DNA of 15,334 bases from Sulfurovum sp. (GCA_026983895.1 JALSTF010000099.1:1-15334); one strand, 5' to 3'; counted from the first letter of the stretch, positions 1 through 7,395 are shown. Made by a program: numbers and translations. Notes: a model not told the origin generated them from the letters alone.

Positions 1-1959
1 GTCAACAGCCCCTATAGTCCTGCCGGGGATCAGCCTGAAGCCATCAATGCCCTGGCAAAATCCATTGAATCGGGGAACCGTTACCAGACCCTGCTCGGCG
101 TGACGGGGTCAGGGAAGACCTATACCATGGCGAAGGTGATCGAGAAGACAAAGAAACCTACGCTCATCATGACGCATAACAAGACGCTTGCCGCACAGCT
201 CTACTCGGAGTTCAAAAGTTTTTTCCCCAACAACCATGTGGAGTACTTCATCAGCTACTACGACTACTACCAGCCCGAAGCCTATCTGCCGAGACAGGAC
301 CTGTTCATCGAGAAGGACTCCTCCGTCAATGAAGAGCTCGAAAGGCTGCGTCTGAGTACGACCGCTTCGCTGCTCAGCCATGATGATGTGATCGTCATCG
401 CTTCGGTCTCGGCCAACTACGGTCTGGGCTCTCCGGAGGATTACAAGACCATCGTGCAAAAACTCGTCGTGGGAGAGGAGTACAACCAGAAGGAGCTGCT
501 GCTCAAGTTCGTAGACATGGGCTACAAACGCAACGACGAATTCTTCGACATCGGCAACTTTCGTGTCAGCGGGGAGGTGGTGGACATCTACCCTGCCTAC
601 TCGGACGAGTTCGCCATACGCATCGAATTTTTCGGAGACGAGGTGGAGGCCATCTACGAATTCAATTCGCTGACGGGGGAAAAGAACCGTGACATGAAAG
701 AGGTAACCGTCTACTCCGCCAACCAGTTCATCGTCTCCAAAGAGAAACTCGCACGTGCAGTCAAGACCATAGAAGAAGAGCTGGGTGAGCGGCTGGCCTA
801 TTTTCAGAGAGAGGGACGCATGGTCGAGTACAACCGGCTCAAACAGCGTACCGAGTTCGACCTGGAGATGATAGAAGCCACCGGGATGTGCAAGGGGATC
901 GAGAACTACTCACGCCACCTGACGGGCAAAAAACCCGGCGAAACCCCCTACTCGATGATGGACTACTTCGAAGCGATGCACGATGACTATCTTGTCATTG
1001 TTGATGAGTCTCATGTTTCCCTACCGCAGTTTAGAGGGATGTACGCAGGGGACAGGAGCCGGAAGGAGGTACTGGTAGACCATGGGTTCAGGCTCCCTTC
1101 CGCACTTGACAACCGGCCGCTTATGTTCGACGAATACATCCACAAGGCACCCCACTATCTCTTTGTCTCCGCTACTCCGGCACCGCTGGAGATGGAACTC
1201 TCTTCCGTCGTTGCCGAACAGGTCGTACGCCCCACCGGACTGCTGGACCCGGAGATAGAAGTGATCGACAGTACCTACCAGGTGGAGAACCTGCATGACA
1301 GGATGAAACCGGTCATTGAGAGAGGCGAGCGTGTGCTTGTCACCGTGTTGACAAAAAAAATGGCTGAAGAGTTGACAAGCTACTACAACGATCTTGGACT
1401 TAGAGCCAAATATATGCACTCGGACCTTGACGCCATAGAGCGTAACCAGGTGATCCGCTCGCTGCGTCTTGGAGAGTTCGACATATTGGTGGGGATCAAT
1501 CTGCTCAGAGAGGGGCTTGACCTGCCCGAAGTGAGTCTGGTCGCCATTCTCGATGCGGACAAAGAGGGTTTCCTGCGCTCCAAGACTGCACTTATACAGA
1601 CTGCGGGGCGTGCGGCACGTAACGCCAACGGGAAAGTGCTGATGTATGCCAAAAAGATGACAGACTCGATGAAAGCGACCATTGAAGTCACACAGAAAAG
1701 AAGGGCAAAGCAAATTGCCTACAACAAAGAGCACGGCATTACCCCCACCACGACCATCAGAGAACTCGATACCAACCTCAAAGTCGAAGATGCCGGAGCG
1801 CTTTACAACAAACGCAGCAAACTTGACAAAATGCCCAAAGCCGAACGACAGCAGCTTGTCAAGGAGCTCAAAGCGAAAATGCTTGCCGCTGCAAAAAATT
1901 TGGAATTTGAAGAAGCGGCACGTCTGCGTGATGAGATCGCGAAAGTGAAAAAATTGTAG
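1..1959 (+). CDS. uvrB: UvrABC excinuclease subunit B (5' end cut by window)
   Basis: UvrB is the damage-verification helicase of nucleotide excision repair; it is loaded by UvrA and recruits UvrC. The reading frame is open from base 1, so the gene starts just upstream. The first visible residues (VNSPYSPAGDQPEAI) match the usual UvrB N-terminus, so only about 5-8 codons should be missing; 652 residues are visible. Seen in window numbering: Walker A GVTGSGKT (33-40), the damage-probing beta-hairpin YYDYYQPEAY (86-95), Walker B/DEAD-like DESH (335-338), motif VI AGRAARN (535-541), and a C-terminal UVR motif (about 618-652) for UvrC contact. The GTG at base 100 lies inside Walker A and cannot be the start. 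The TAG stop lies inside a REP-like palindrome. The identification is very secure. Confidence 0.98.
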   Translation, partial: VNSPYSPAGDQPEAINALAKSIESGNRYQTLLGVTGSGKTYTMAKVIEKTKKPTLIMTHNKTLAAQLYSEFKSFFPNNHVEYFISYYDYYQPEAYLPRQDLFIEKDSSVNEELERLRLSTTASLLSHDDVIVIASVSANYGLGSPEDYKTIVQKLVVGEEYNQKELLLKFVDMGYKRNDEFFDIGNFRVSGEVVDIYPAYSDEFAIRIEFFGDEVEAIYEFNSLTGEKNRDMKEVTVYSANQFIVSKEKLARAVKTIEEELGERLAYFQREGRMVEYNRLKQRTEFDLEMIEATGMCKGIENYSRHLTGKKPGETPYSMMDYFEAMHDDYLVIVDESHVSLPQFRGMYAGDRSRKEVLVDHGFRLPSALDNRPLMFDEYIHKAPHYLFVSATPAPLEMELSSVVAEQVVRPTGLLDPEIEVIDSTYQVENLHDRMKPVIERGERVLVTVLTKKMAEELTSYYNDLGLRAKYMHSDLDAIERNQVIRSLRLGEFDILVGINLLREGLDLPEVSLVAILDADKEGFLRSKTALIQTAGRAARNANGKVLMYAKKMTDSMKATIEVTQKRRAKQIAYNKEHGITPTTTIRELDTNLKVEDAGALYNKRSKLDKMPKAERQQLVKELKAKMLAAAKNLEFEEAARLRDEIAKVKKL

Positions 1960-2062
1960 GTTTGGTACCACCAAACGTCAAATCCCAATTGATTGTAATT
2001 GGCAATTTAAAATTGTGATTTTATGGACATTCCTTTAAAATGTTTGGCGTGGCCAAACCTAC
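1956..2062. repeat. Inverted pair of GTAG-type REP-like palindromes after uvrB
   Basis: The left unit (1956-1976) is GTAG followed by a GTTTGG/CCAAAC hairpin with loop TACCA. The right unit (2042-2062) read on the minus strand is GTAG followed by the same GTTTGG/CCAAAC hairpin with loop CCACG. The two units are identical outside the five loop bases and lie in opposite orientation with the GTAG ends outward, about 65 bp apart. REP elements recognised by RAYT (TnpA-REP) transposases typically have a GTAG tetranucleotide next to an imperfect hairpin, so this is probably a REP doublet. The left unit's GTAG contains the uvrB stop codon. No RAYT gene is in the window. Confidence 0.7.
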
Positions 2063-2090
2063 GTAAAAAACACATCAAAAATAATTTTGC

Positions 2091-2096
2091 TATAAT
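2091..2096 (+). promoter_or_regulatory. ppk promoter -10 box (extended)
   Basis: A perfect TATAAT preceded by TGC (TTTTGCTATAAT) lies 32 bp before the ppk start codon and just after the REP-like pair. An AT-rich tract lies upstream, and no convincing -35 box is seen, as is usual for sigma-70 promoters in Campylobacterota. The same TGCTATAATAC string occurs before rpe on the other strand. Confidence 0.6.
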
Positions 2097-2128
2097 ACAC
2101 GAAAATATCATATATCGAGGCATACCGT

Positions 2129-4216
2129 ATGACCGTGGATCTCAACTCATCACAACTCTATTTCAACCGTGAACTCTCATGGCTTCAGTTCAACTCACGG
2201 GTACTTGCCCAGGCACTCGATGAAAAACTGCCGCCGCTGGAGAGGCTGAAATTCCTTGCGATCTATGGAACCAATCTCGATGAGTTCTACATGATCCGTG
2301 TGGCAGGGCTCAAAGCACTTTTCAAAGCACGTATACAGGAAACCGGTCCGGACAAAATGACACCGACCGAACAGCTCGATGCCATACGCGAATACCTTCA
2401 TAAAGAGCAGGAGATCCTCGAGAACTGCTATGTTTCCATTATTTCCGAATTGCATACCCATGGTGTTCATGTAAAGAATTACGATACACTCAATACGCAT
2501 GAGCAGGAGCAGATAAAAGAGATCTTCTTTAATGAAATATTCCCGGTCATCATTCCCATCGCAGTTGATACCACACACCCCTTCCCCCACCTCAACAACC
2601 TCAGTTTCGGCCTGGCGATCACCCTGGAGGATGATTCACAGAATATCAAACACGGGCTGATCCGTATCCCCCGTATTTTACCGAGATTTTTGCAGGTAGG
2701 CCATACTTTTGTCCCTATAGAAAGTGTCGTCGAACACTTCTCGTCCGAACTTTTTCCCGGCTTTACACAGCTCGCATCGACCCCGTTCAGGGTCACAAGA
2801 AATGCCGATATTGAAATAGAAGAAGAGGAGGCGGATGACTTCCTCGAAATTCTTCAGGAGGGATTGCGCTCAAGGAACAAAGGTTCACTCATTCGTCTGG
2901 AAATGATGGAAGGGGCCGATGAAGGGTTGCTGCATTTCCTGCTTTCGCACCTGAATCTCGACGAGGACGATATTTATCTGTACCGGGAAGTGCCGCTCAA
3001 TCTCGGTACGCTCTGGCAGATCGTAGGAGACAAAGCATTGTCTCATCTTGTATTACCGACTTTCACACCCAAAACACTCCCGCCGCTGGACAGCGAGAAC
3101 ATCTTCAAAGCGATTGAAAAACAGGATGTACTGCTCTATCATCCCTATGACAGTTTCGAGCCGGTGGTACAGTTCATCAAAGAAGCAGCGGCCGATCCCG
3201 ACACCCTTGCTATCCGTATGACACTCTATCGGGCCGGACAGAAATCACCCATTGTCAAAGCACTCATCGATGCTTCACGCGACGGAAAACAGGTCACGGT
3301 ACTGGTGGAACTCAAAGCACGTTTCGATGAGGAGAACAACCTGCGCTGGGCCAAAGCGCTTGAAGATGCGGGTGCCCATGTCGTTTACGGTATACCGGGG
3401 CTCAAGGTCCATGCAAAGATCGCCCAGATCATCAAACGCAAAGGCAAGAAGCTGCAGAGCTATGTCCACCTGGCAACAGGAAACTACAATCCGAGTACTG
3501 CCAAGATCTATACCGACATCTCCTACTTTACTTCCAAGGAAGCCTTCGGGAACGATGCAACGCACTTTTTTCATTTCCTCACAGGCTTTTCAACCTATAC
3601 CAAACTCGATACCCTTTTCATGTCCCCTGTACAGATCAAACCCAAACTGATCCGACTGATAGAGAAAGAAGGGAAGCAGGGGAAAAATGGACATATCATC
3701 CTCAAAGCCAATTCACTGGTAGACAAAGATATCATCAAAACACTTTACCTGGCATCTCAGCAGGGGTGCAAAATAGACCTCATTATCCGTGGGATCTGCT
3801 GCCTGAAACCCGGGATCAAAGGTATCAGCGATAATATTACCGTCTCTTCTATCATCGGAAAGTACCTGGAGCATCCGCGCATCTACTATTTCAAGAACAA
3901 CAAAGTCAACTGTTTCATCTCTTCTGCCGACCTGATGCCGCGTAACCTGATACGCCGCATTGAGCTGATGACGCCCATACTCGAAGAGAAGCTGACACAG
4001 AAGATCGTACAGATCTTGATGCTGCAGCTTGCGGACAATCAGCTCAGATGGGAATTGCAGGAGGATGGCAACTATGTCAAAGTGCCGCTGCTGGGCAAAG
4101 CAGTCAACAACCATGAAGTACTGGAACAGTATGTCAACAAGATTTATGACAAGACCAAAAAAGAGACTCCGGACTATGTCAGCCGTCTGGCCAGCCGGAT
4201 ATTGAAAGATTCATAG
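2129..4216 (+). CDS. ppk: Polyphosphate kinase 1
   Basis: PPK1 reversibly transfers the ATP gamma-phosphate to a growing inorganic polyphosphate chain. At 695 aa the length is typical. The N-terminal domain opens with the family signature FNRELSWLQFNSRVL and continues with the NLDEFYMIRVAGL segment. The autophosphorylated histidine is in KVHAK (H428), and the second conserved histidine is in LEHPRIYYF (H582); the ATGNYNPSTAKIYTD segment is also conserved. The start is ATG at 2129 with GAGG eight bases upstream. The gene has its own -10 box. The next gene starts 9 nt after the stop, so the two are probably co-transcribed. Polyphosphate often serves as a phosphate/energy reserve and stress factor; any specific role here is inference. 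Confidence 0.97.
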   Translation: MTVDLNSSQLYFNRELSWLQFNSRVLAQALDEKLPPLERLKFLAIYGTNLDEFYMIRVAGLKALFKARIQETGPDKMTPTEQLDAIREYLHKEQEILENCYVSIISELHTHGVHVKNYDTLNTHEQEQIKEIFFNEIFPVIIPIAVDTTHPFPHLNNLSFGLAITLEDDSQNIKHGLIRIPRILPRFLQVGHTFVPIESVVEHFSSELFPGFTQLASTPFRVTRNADIEIEEEEADDFLEILQEGLRSRNKGSLIRLEMMEGADEGLLHFLLSHLNLDEDDIYLYREVPLNLGTLWQIVGDKALSHLVLPTFTPKTLPPLDSENIFKAIEKQDVLLYHPYDSFEPVVQFIKEAAADPDTLAIRMTLYRAGQKSPIVKALIDASRDGKQVTVLVELKARFDEENNLRWAKALEDAGAHVVYGIPGLKVHAKIAQIIKRKGKKLQSYVHLATGNYNPSTAKIYTDISYFTSKEAFGNDATHFFHFLTGFSTYTKLDTLFMSPVQIKPKLIRLIEKEGKQGKNGHIILKANSLVDKDIIKTLYLASQQGCKIDLIIRGICCLKPGIKGISDNITVSSIIGKYLEHPRIYYFKNNKVNCFISSADLMPRNLIRRIELMTPILEEKLTQKIVQILMLQLADNQLRWELQEDGNYVKVPLLGKAVNNHEVLEQYVNKIYDKTKKETPDYVSRLASRILKDS

Positions 4217-4225
4217 GAGAAAAAG

Positions 4226-4750
4226 ATGATCATAAAATTTCAAGAATGGACCCCGCAGCTTAAAAAAAATGCCTGGATAGCAGAAGGTGCTTCGGTCATA
4301 GGGCGTGTGAGCATGGGGGAAGATTCTGCTGTCTGGTTCGGATGTGTGGTGCGCGGAGATGTCCACTTTATCACTATCGGTGACCGGACGAACATACAAG
4401 ATCTGAGCATGATCCATGTCACCCATCATAAAAAAGCAGATATGTCCGACGGGAATCCAACCTATATCGGCAATGATGTGACCGTAGGACACCGTGTCAT
4501 GCTGCACGGATGTACGATTGAGGATGCCTGCCTCATCGGCATGAGCGCAACCATCCTTGACGGCGCGGTCATCGGAAAAGAATCTATTGTCGGCGCGGGA
4601 AGCCTGGTGACCAAGAACAAGAAGTTCCCGCCAAGAAGCCTCATCATGGGCAGCCCCGCTAAAGTAGTCCGTGAACTCACCGATGAAGAGGTGGCAGAGC
4701 TGTATGCATCGGCAGAGAGGTATGTACAATTTAAAAATGAATATTTATAA
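4226..4750 (+). CDS. Gamma-carbonic-anhydrase-like left-handed beta-helix protein (YrdA/PaaY type)
   Basis: This 174-aa protein consists of hexapeptide repeats of a left-handed beta-helix (for example the IGNDVTVGHRVMLHGC and IGKESIVGAGSLV segments), the trimeric fold of the gamma-carbonic anhydrase family. Likely zinc ligands are a histidine in IHVTHH (H64 or H67), H89 and H94; the H89/H94 spacing of five matches the archaeal enzyme Cam. The C-terminal helix is ELTDEEVAELYASAERYVQ. Many proteins of this short subgroup lack the acidic proton-shuttle loop of Cam, and their carbonic anhydrase activity is often weak or unproven, so the reaction is uncertain. AGGAGA lies just before the ATG, 9 nt after ppk; the pair is likely an operon. 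A 172-aa antisense open frame here is a shadow. Confidence 0.88.
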   Translation: MIIKFQEWTPQLKKNAWIAEGASVIGRVSMGEDSAVWFGCVVRGDVHFITIGDRTNIQDLSMIHVTHHKKADMSDGNPTYIGNDVTVGHRVMLHGCTIEDACLIGMSATILDGAVIGKESIVGAGSLVTKNKKFPPRSLIMGSPAKVVRELTDEEVAELYASAERYVQFKNEYL

Positions 4751-4753
4751 GTG

Positions 4754-4782
4754 AGTAATGGGTAAAAATTTTTCATATTACT
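4754..4782 (+). terminator. Weak AT-rich hairpin downstream of the ppk operon
   Basis: AGTAAT (4754-4759) pairs with ATTACT (4777-4782) around a loop containing the self-complementary AAAAATTTTT. It lies just after the carbonic-anhydrase-like gene. The stem is short and no clean T-run follows, so termination is only possible. Confidence 0.25.
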
Positions 4783-4800
4783 GCTTGTACCAACATTAAA

Positions 4801-5066
4801 GGGCACCTCTAAAAATAGGTGATACTCACAACATTTCCAGCTTTTGCCTAGGCTAGGCACTCTTTTGAAGGCCTAGCCGTAGCTAAGTCGAAAAAGAGTA
4901 ACGACGCATAGGCGAAAGCTGTAAATGCCCGCAGGGTGGGCTTTGCAAACGCAATCTTTCACAAGATGCCTCCTTCATCTTAGCTTCTGCTAGGACTTGA
5001 AAGCCTCTTGCAAAATCTTACATTTGCAAAACCCATTGTGAGCATTACCTATTATTAGAGGTGCCC
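4801..5066. mobile_element. 266-bp MITE-like element with 31-bp terminal inverted repeats
   Basis: The left end (4801-4831) and the reverse complement of the right end (5036-5066) match at 28 of 31 positions; both ends begin GGGCACCTCT or its variant. The element is flanked by TAAA on both sides (4797-4800 and 5067-5070), a plausible 4-bp target duplication. It has no coding potential. The inside splits into two foldable halves. In the left half, 4838-4850 pairs with 4909-4921 (one mismatch) around a perfect GGCTAGGC/GCCTAGCC stem (4851-4858/4871-4878). In the right half, 4937-4948 pairs with 5024-5035 (one mismatch) around CTTTCA/TGAAAG and AAGATG/CATCTT. A shortened copy lies at 10514-10612. 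The end sequence and 4-bp AT-rich duplication recall IS5-family elements, but the parent transposase is not here and that link is inference. Confidence 0.85.
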
Positions 5067-5075
5067 TAAAGCATT

Positions 5076-5147
5076 GCAAATCAAGTGATGCTGACCTCAC
5101 TGCGTTGCTACGAATGGAAGGTCCTTACTAACGCGTCAGCTCTTTGC
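5076..5147. repeat. Imperfect inverted repeat directly after the MITE
   Basis: Three nested short arms match in order: GCAAA (5076-5080) with TTTGC (5143-5147), GCTGAC (5090-5095) with GTCAGC (5135-5140), and GCGTT (5102-5106) with AACGC (5130-5134). The result is a long bulged hairpin of about 70 nt. It is non-coding, and its function is unknown. Confidence 0.5.
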
Positions 5148-5149
5148 AT

Positions 5150-5211
5150 TTTCTTTTTCTTTGGTTCGTTTCTCTTTTCTTTGTTGCAATGACAAAGAAA
5201 AAGAAATGAAC
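5150..5211. repeat. Pyrimidine/purine hairpin with alternative arms
   Basis: The arm at 5164-5183 and the arm at 5193-5211 pair with one mismatch and one bulge around the 9-nt loop TTGCAATGA. A second upstream copy of the left arm, TTTCTTTTTCTTTG (5150-5163), can pair perfectly over 14 bp with CAAAGAAAAAGAAA (5193-5206), giving two mutually exclusive folds. It lies 45 bp before the EI24-type gene. It could be a terminator for upstream transcription, a regulatory leader, or another dispersed repeat. Confidence 0.55.
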
Positions 5212-5255
5212 AAGAAGCGCCGATCGCCTAATAAACATCTATTTAAAGGAAACAC

Positions 5256-5909
5256 ATGAACCAAACCATCATCAAAAGCTTCAAAGACATCTTCTCGCCC
5301 ACTGTACTGGGTTTCATCCTCAAAGTCAGCATCATCTCCGCTGTGATCACCGCAGGGCTCATCTGGTTCTTCGGCGGGCTGATCAAAGGCTTTATCGCGG
5401 GATATCTCTCATGGATTCCATGGGAGTGGGCACAGACTACCGGAGCATCAGTAGCAGTGATCGCAGCGGGGTATATGCTCTTTATCATGACCCTTTCAGT
5501 CGTGACTTCGCTGATGATCGAACCGTTACTGATCACGCTGGCAAAAAAACACTATCCCGACCGTCCTGTCATCGGTGCTCCCTCCGTTTCCGCTTCGATC
5601 CTGCTAAGCCTTAGATCGGGATTGATCTTTCTTGTCGCTTTTTTGATGACCTTCCCTCTGATGTTCGTTCCGCTGCTGGGTGCAGTGTGGATACTCTGGC
5701 TCTGGTCGATCCCCCTGAAGGCTCCCAGTATTTATGATGTCAAATCCCTCTTCGTTCCCAAAGAGCAAAAGGTCAAAGTCCCCAAAGCCACCCTGCTCGC
5801 CATGGTCGCCGCAGCATTTAACTACATTCCCGTGCTCAATATCTTCGCCCCGGTCTTTGCAGAAATTATCTTTATGCATACGATTTTGGAAGTGAGGAGT
5901 GAGGAGTGA
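5256..5909 (+). CDS. EI24/CysZ-like integral membrane protein
   Basis: This 217-aa protein has about four to six hydrophobic segments (roughly residues 17-50, 63-95, 120-155 and 182-211). It also has the ending FNYIPVLNIFAPVFAEI that is typical of the EI24 domain family. The best-known bacterial member is CysZ, a sulfate transporter, but many EI24 proteins are not demonstrated sulfate carriers and there are no cysteine genes nearby, so no symbol is given. The start is ATG at 5256 with AAAGGA six bases before it. The last five residues (VRSEE) and the stop codon are encoded by a 7-bp tandem repeat, so the native C-terminus has probably been replaced or extended. It is convergent with dnaQ and probably monocistronic, since the structured region 4801-5211 separates it from the ppk operon. 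Confidence 0.8.
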   Translation: MNQTIIKSFKDIFSPTVLGFILKVSIISAVITAGLIWFFGGLIKGFIAGYLSWIPWEWAQTTGASVAVIAAGYMLFIMTLSVVTSLMIEPLLITLAKKHYPDRPVIGAPSVSASILLSLRSGLIFLVAFLMTFPLMFVPLLGAVWILWLWSIPLKAPSIYDVKSLFVPKEQKVKVPKATLLAMVAAAFNYIPVLNIFAPVFAEIIFMHTILEVRSEE

Positions 5910-5923
5910 GGAGTGAGGAGTGA
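5891..5923. repeat. Tandem 7-bp repeat AGTGAGG, 4.7 copies, across a stop codon
   Basis: Four perfect AGTGAGG units (5891-5918) and a partial fifth (5919-5923) cover the last codons and TGA stop of the EI24-type gene. Seven is not a multiple of three, so a change in copy number shifts the frame, but the repeat contains TGA in every phase and a stop is always met within it. Confidence 0.9.
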
Positions 5924-5987
5924 ATTGTTCGGTTTTCTCTTGAAACAAACCTTAATCAATCAAGGCATTTCAATAGAAATACATACC

Positions 5988-6022
5988 TTCACGCTTCACT
6001 TTTCACTTTTCGTTCTTCACTA
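5988..6022. repeat. Degenerate tandem 7-bp repeat at the dnaQ 3' end
   Basis: On the plus strand the units read TTCACGC, TTCACTT, TTCACTT, TTCGTTC, TTCACTA: five heptamers in exact 7-bp register. Read on the coding (minus) strand they are AGTGAA-like units, related to the AGTGAGG array 65 bp away and pointing towards it. They encode the basic/acidic tail and stop of dnaQ. Confidence 0.75.
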
Positions 6023-6801
6023 TTTTTTACCCTTCTCTCCTTCTTCGACGACTTCGAGAACTGCAAGAGATCGTCCGTCGTTTTAACATACTCCGGCAGG
6101 GTCTCGAAACTCTTTTCCATCACTTTAGCCGCACAGACAGCATCACTGTAGGCGCGATGATGGGTTGCCGCTTCTATGCTTAAAAAATCAATCAGGTAGC
6201 CCAAACCGTAACGTTCACTTTCAAAAGTCCGTTTGGCCAGTTCTATCGTACAGAGGACAGGATTGCCTATCTCTCCCAGGCCAAACCTGGAAAAGGAGGC
6301 ATTCAGAAAAGAGTGGTCGAAGCTGGCATTGTGTGCAACAAATACTGCATCTCCCATAAACTGGCGAAGTTGGGTCAATGCCGCTCTACGTGTCGGCGCA
6401 CCTTTGAGGTCGGTCGGTTCTATACCTGTGATCTTGGTGATATATTCAGGCAGGAAAGCACATTCGACAAAGGTTTCCAGCCGGTCAATGACCTTACCCT
6501 TCTCTACCATCACAGCACCTATCTCGATGACCTGGGAAGTACCTGGCTTGCTGCCGTTGGTTTCTATATCGACCACGCAGTATCGCTGTTCCCGATAAGG
6601 GGTGAAACAGGTTTTCAGCCGATAATCCCCGGCATTGTCTTGTTCTATGGGATAGCCCGATGCCTGAAGGAGAATAAAGATCGTATCACTGTCTTCAAGC
6701 AGTGTCGTGTGTTTTTCTGCGATCTGCCGATACTGCTCCTCCGTCAGTATTCCGTGATGTTTTCGGAATACCGAAGTAAGCGCTTCAAATACTTTTCGCA
6801 T
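5989..6801 (-). CDS. dnaQ: DNA polymerase III epsilon-type 3'-5' exonuclease (DEDDh)
   Basis: This 270-aa protein has all DEDDh exonuclease motifs: D78/E80 in VVDIETNG, D162 in AHNASFDHSFLN, and H215/D220 in HHRAYSDAVCAAKV. Such enzymes proofread for the replicative polymerase. The first 70 residues form an extra N-terminal segment before the nuclease domain. The start chosen is ATG at 6801 (MRKVFEAL), which overlaps trpF by 17 nt and suggests translational coupling; a longer frame reaching 6888 runs deep inside trpF and is unlikely. Context supports the symbol: rpe next to dnaQ is a known Campylobacter/Helicobacter arrangement, here with trpF between. The C-terminus (RVKNSEERKVKSEA) is encoded largely by a 7-bp tandem repeat and is probably not part of the ancestral protein. 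A general DEDDh exonuclease other than the PolIII subunit cannot be excluded. Confidence 0.88.
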   Translation of the reverse strand: MRKVFEALTSVFRKHHGILTEEQYRQIAEKHTTLLEDSDTIFILLQASGYPIEQDNAGDYRLKTCFTPYREQRYCVVDIETNGSKPGTSQVIEIGAVMVEKGKVIDRLETFVECAFLPEYITKITGIEPTDLKGAPTRRAALTQLRQFMGDAVFVAHNASFDHSFLNASFSRFGLGEIGNPVLCTIELAKRTFESERYGLGYLIDFLSIEAATHHRAYSDAVCAAKVMEKSFETLPEYVKTTDDLLQFSKSSKKERRVKNSEERKVKSEA

Positions 6802-7375
6802 GACGCAGGAACTGCTCCACTTTATGGGGGTCTTTCTTTCCTTTGACCGATTCCACACCGGAGCTGACATCAACACCATAAAAACCATACTCTTTCACTT
6901 CTGAAACATTTTCCGGGGTCAGACCCCCTGCAAGAATGATCTTTGAACAGTCAATACCGCTGAACCACTCCAGGTTCAGGCGTTTTCCGCTTCCGCCGTA
7001 ACTTTCGCAGAAAGCATCGACCAGACGATAGCGATCGGAGAATGTATGTACATCTTCGGCAGAACGGGCACGCACCACCGGAAGCGTTTTTAATGCAAGA
7101 GCATCCAGTGACGCTTCATCGACTTCAAAATGTATCTGTGCCAGTGAAATGTCAGAATATCGGCAAACCGTCTCAATGGTCTCTACCCCCTCGTTAACGA
7201 ATAATCCGACCCTTTCCACAAACGGAGGAAGCTGGTCAATGATACGCTTGGCATCTTTGGGCGTGATGTAGCGCGGAGATTGGTTGTAAAAAACGAACCC
7301 CAAAGCATCCGCACCACATTCAACAGCATGCAGCGCGTCTCTCAGGTTGGTGATACCGCAGATCTTTACTCTCAC
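6785..7375 (-). CDS. trpF: Phosphoribosylanthranilate isomerase
   Basis: TrpF converts N-(5-phosphoribosyl)anthranilate to CdRP in tryptophan synthesis. The protein is a 196-aa single-domain TIM barrel. It begins MRVKICGIT with the catalytic cysteine at position 6, followed by ALGFVFYNQSPRYI. Further along are the LVDAF segment with a candidate general acid D120, GGSGKRLNLEWF, ILAGGLTPENV, and the phosphate-binding GVDVSSGVES. The start is GTG at 7375, with AAGGA upstream in good position; an ATG four bases earlier is out of frame. It is the middle gene of rpe-trpF-dnaQ, away from other trp genes, with a REP-like pair between it and rpe and a 17-nt overlap with dnaQ. Confidence 0.95.
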   Translation of the reverse strand: MRVKICGITNLRDALHAVECGADALGFVFYNQSPRYITPKDAKRIIDQLPPFVERVGLFVNEGVETIETVCRYSDISLAQIHFEVDEASLDALALKTLPVVRARSAEDVHTFSDRYRLVDAFCESYGGSGKRLNLEWFSGIDCSKIILAGGLTPENVSEVKEYGFYGVDVSSGVESVKGKKDPHKVEQFLRHAKSI

Positions 7376-7395
7376 TCATATTCCTTTTTCCCTAT

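Noticed and set aside
1021..1974. 317-aa minus-strand open frame opposite uvrB
   Set aside because: It lies entirely against a certain uvrB reading frame, has no recognisable domain, and has a cysteine/phenylalanine-rich composition typical of an antisense shadow.
4211..4729. 172-aa minus-strand open frame opposite the carbonic-anhydrase-like gene
   Set aside because: The plus-strand protein has clear hexapeptide repeats and a good ribosome-binding site; the antisense frame has neither.
5924..5987. CCTTAATCAATCAAGG as a bidirectional terminator between the convergent genes
   Set aside because: Only four bases pair on each side and no T-run follows on either strand; too weak to list.
6313..6846. 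177-aa plus-strand open frame opposite dnaQ
   Set aside because: Shadow of a gene with all DEDDh motifs; no supporting start signal or domain.
6802..6888. N-terminal extension of dnaQ to 6888
   Set aside because: It would overlap trpF by over 100 bp in another frame, and the extra residues look non-native; ATG at 6801 is a simpler coupled start.
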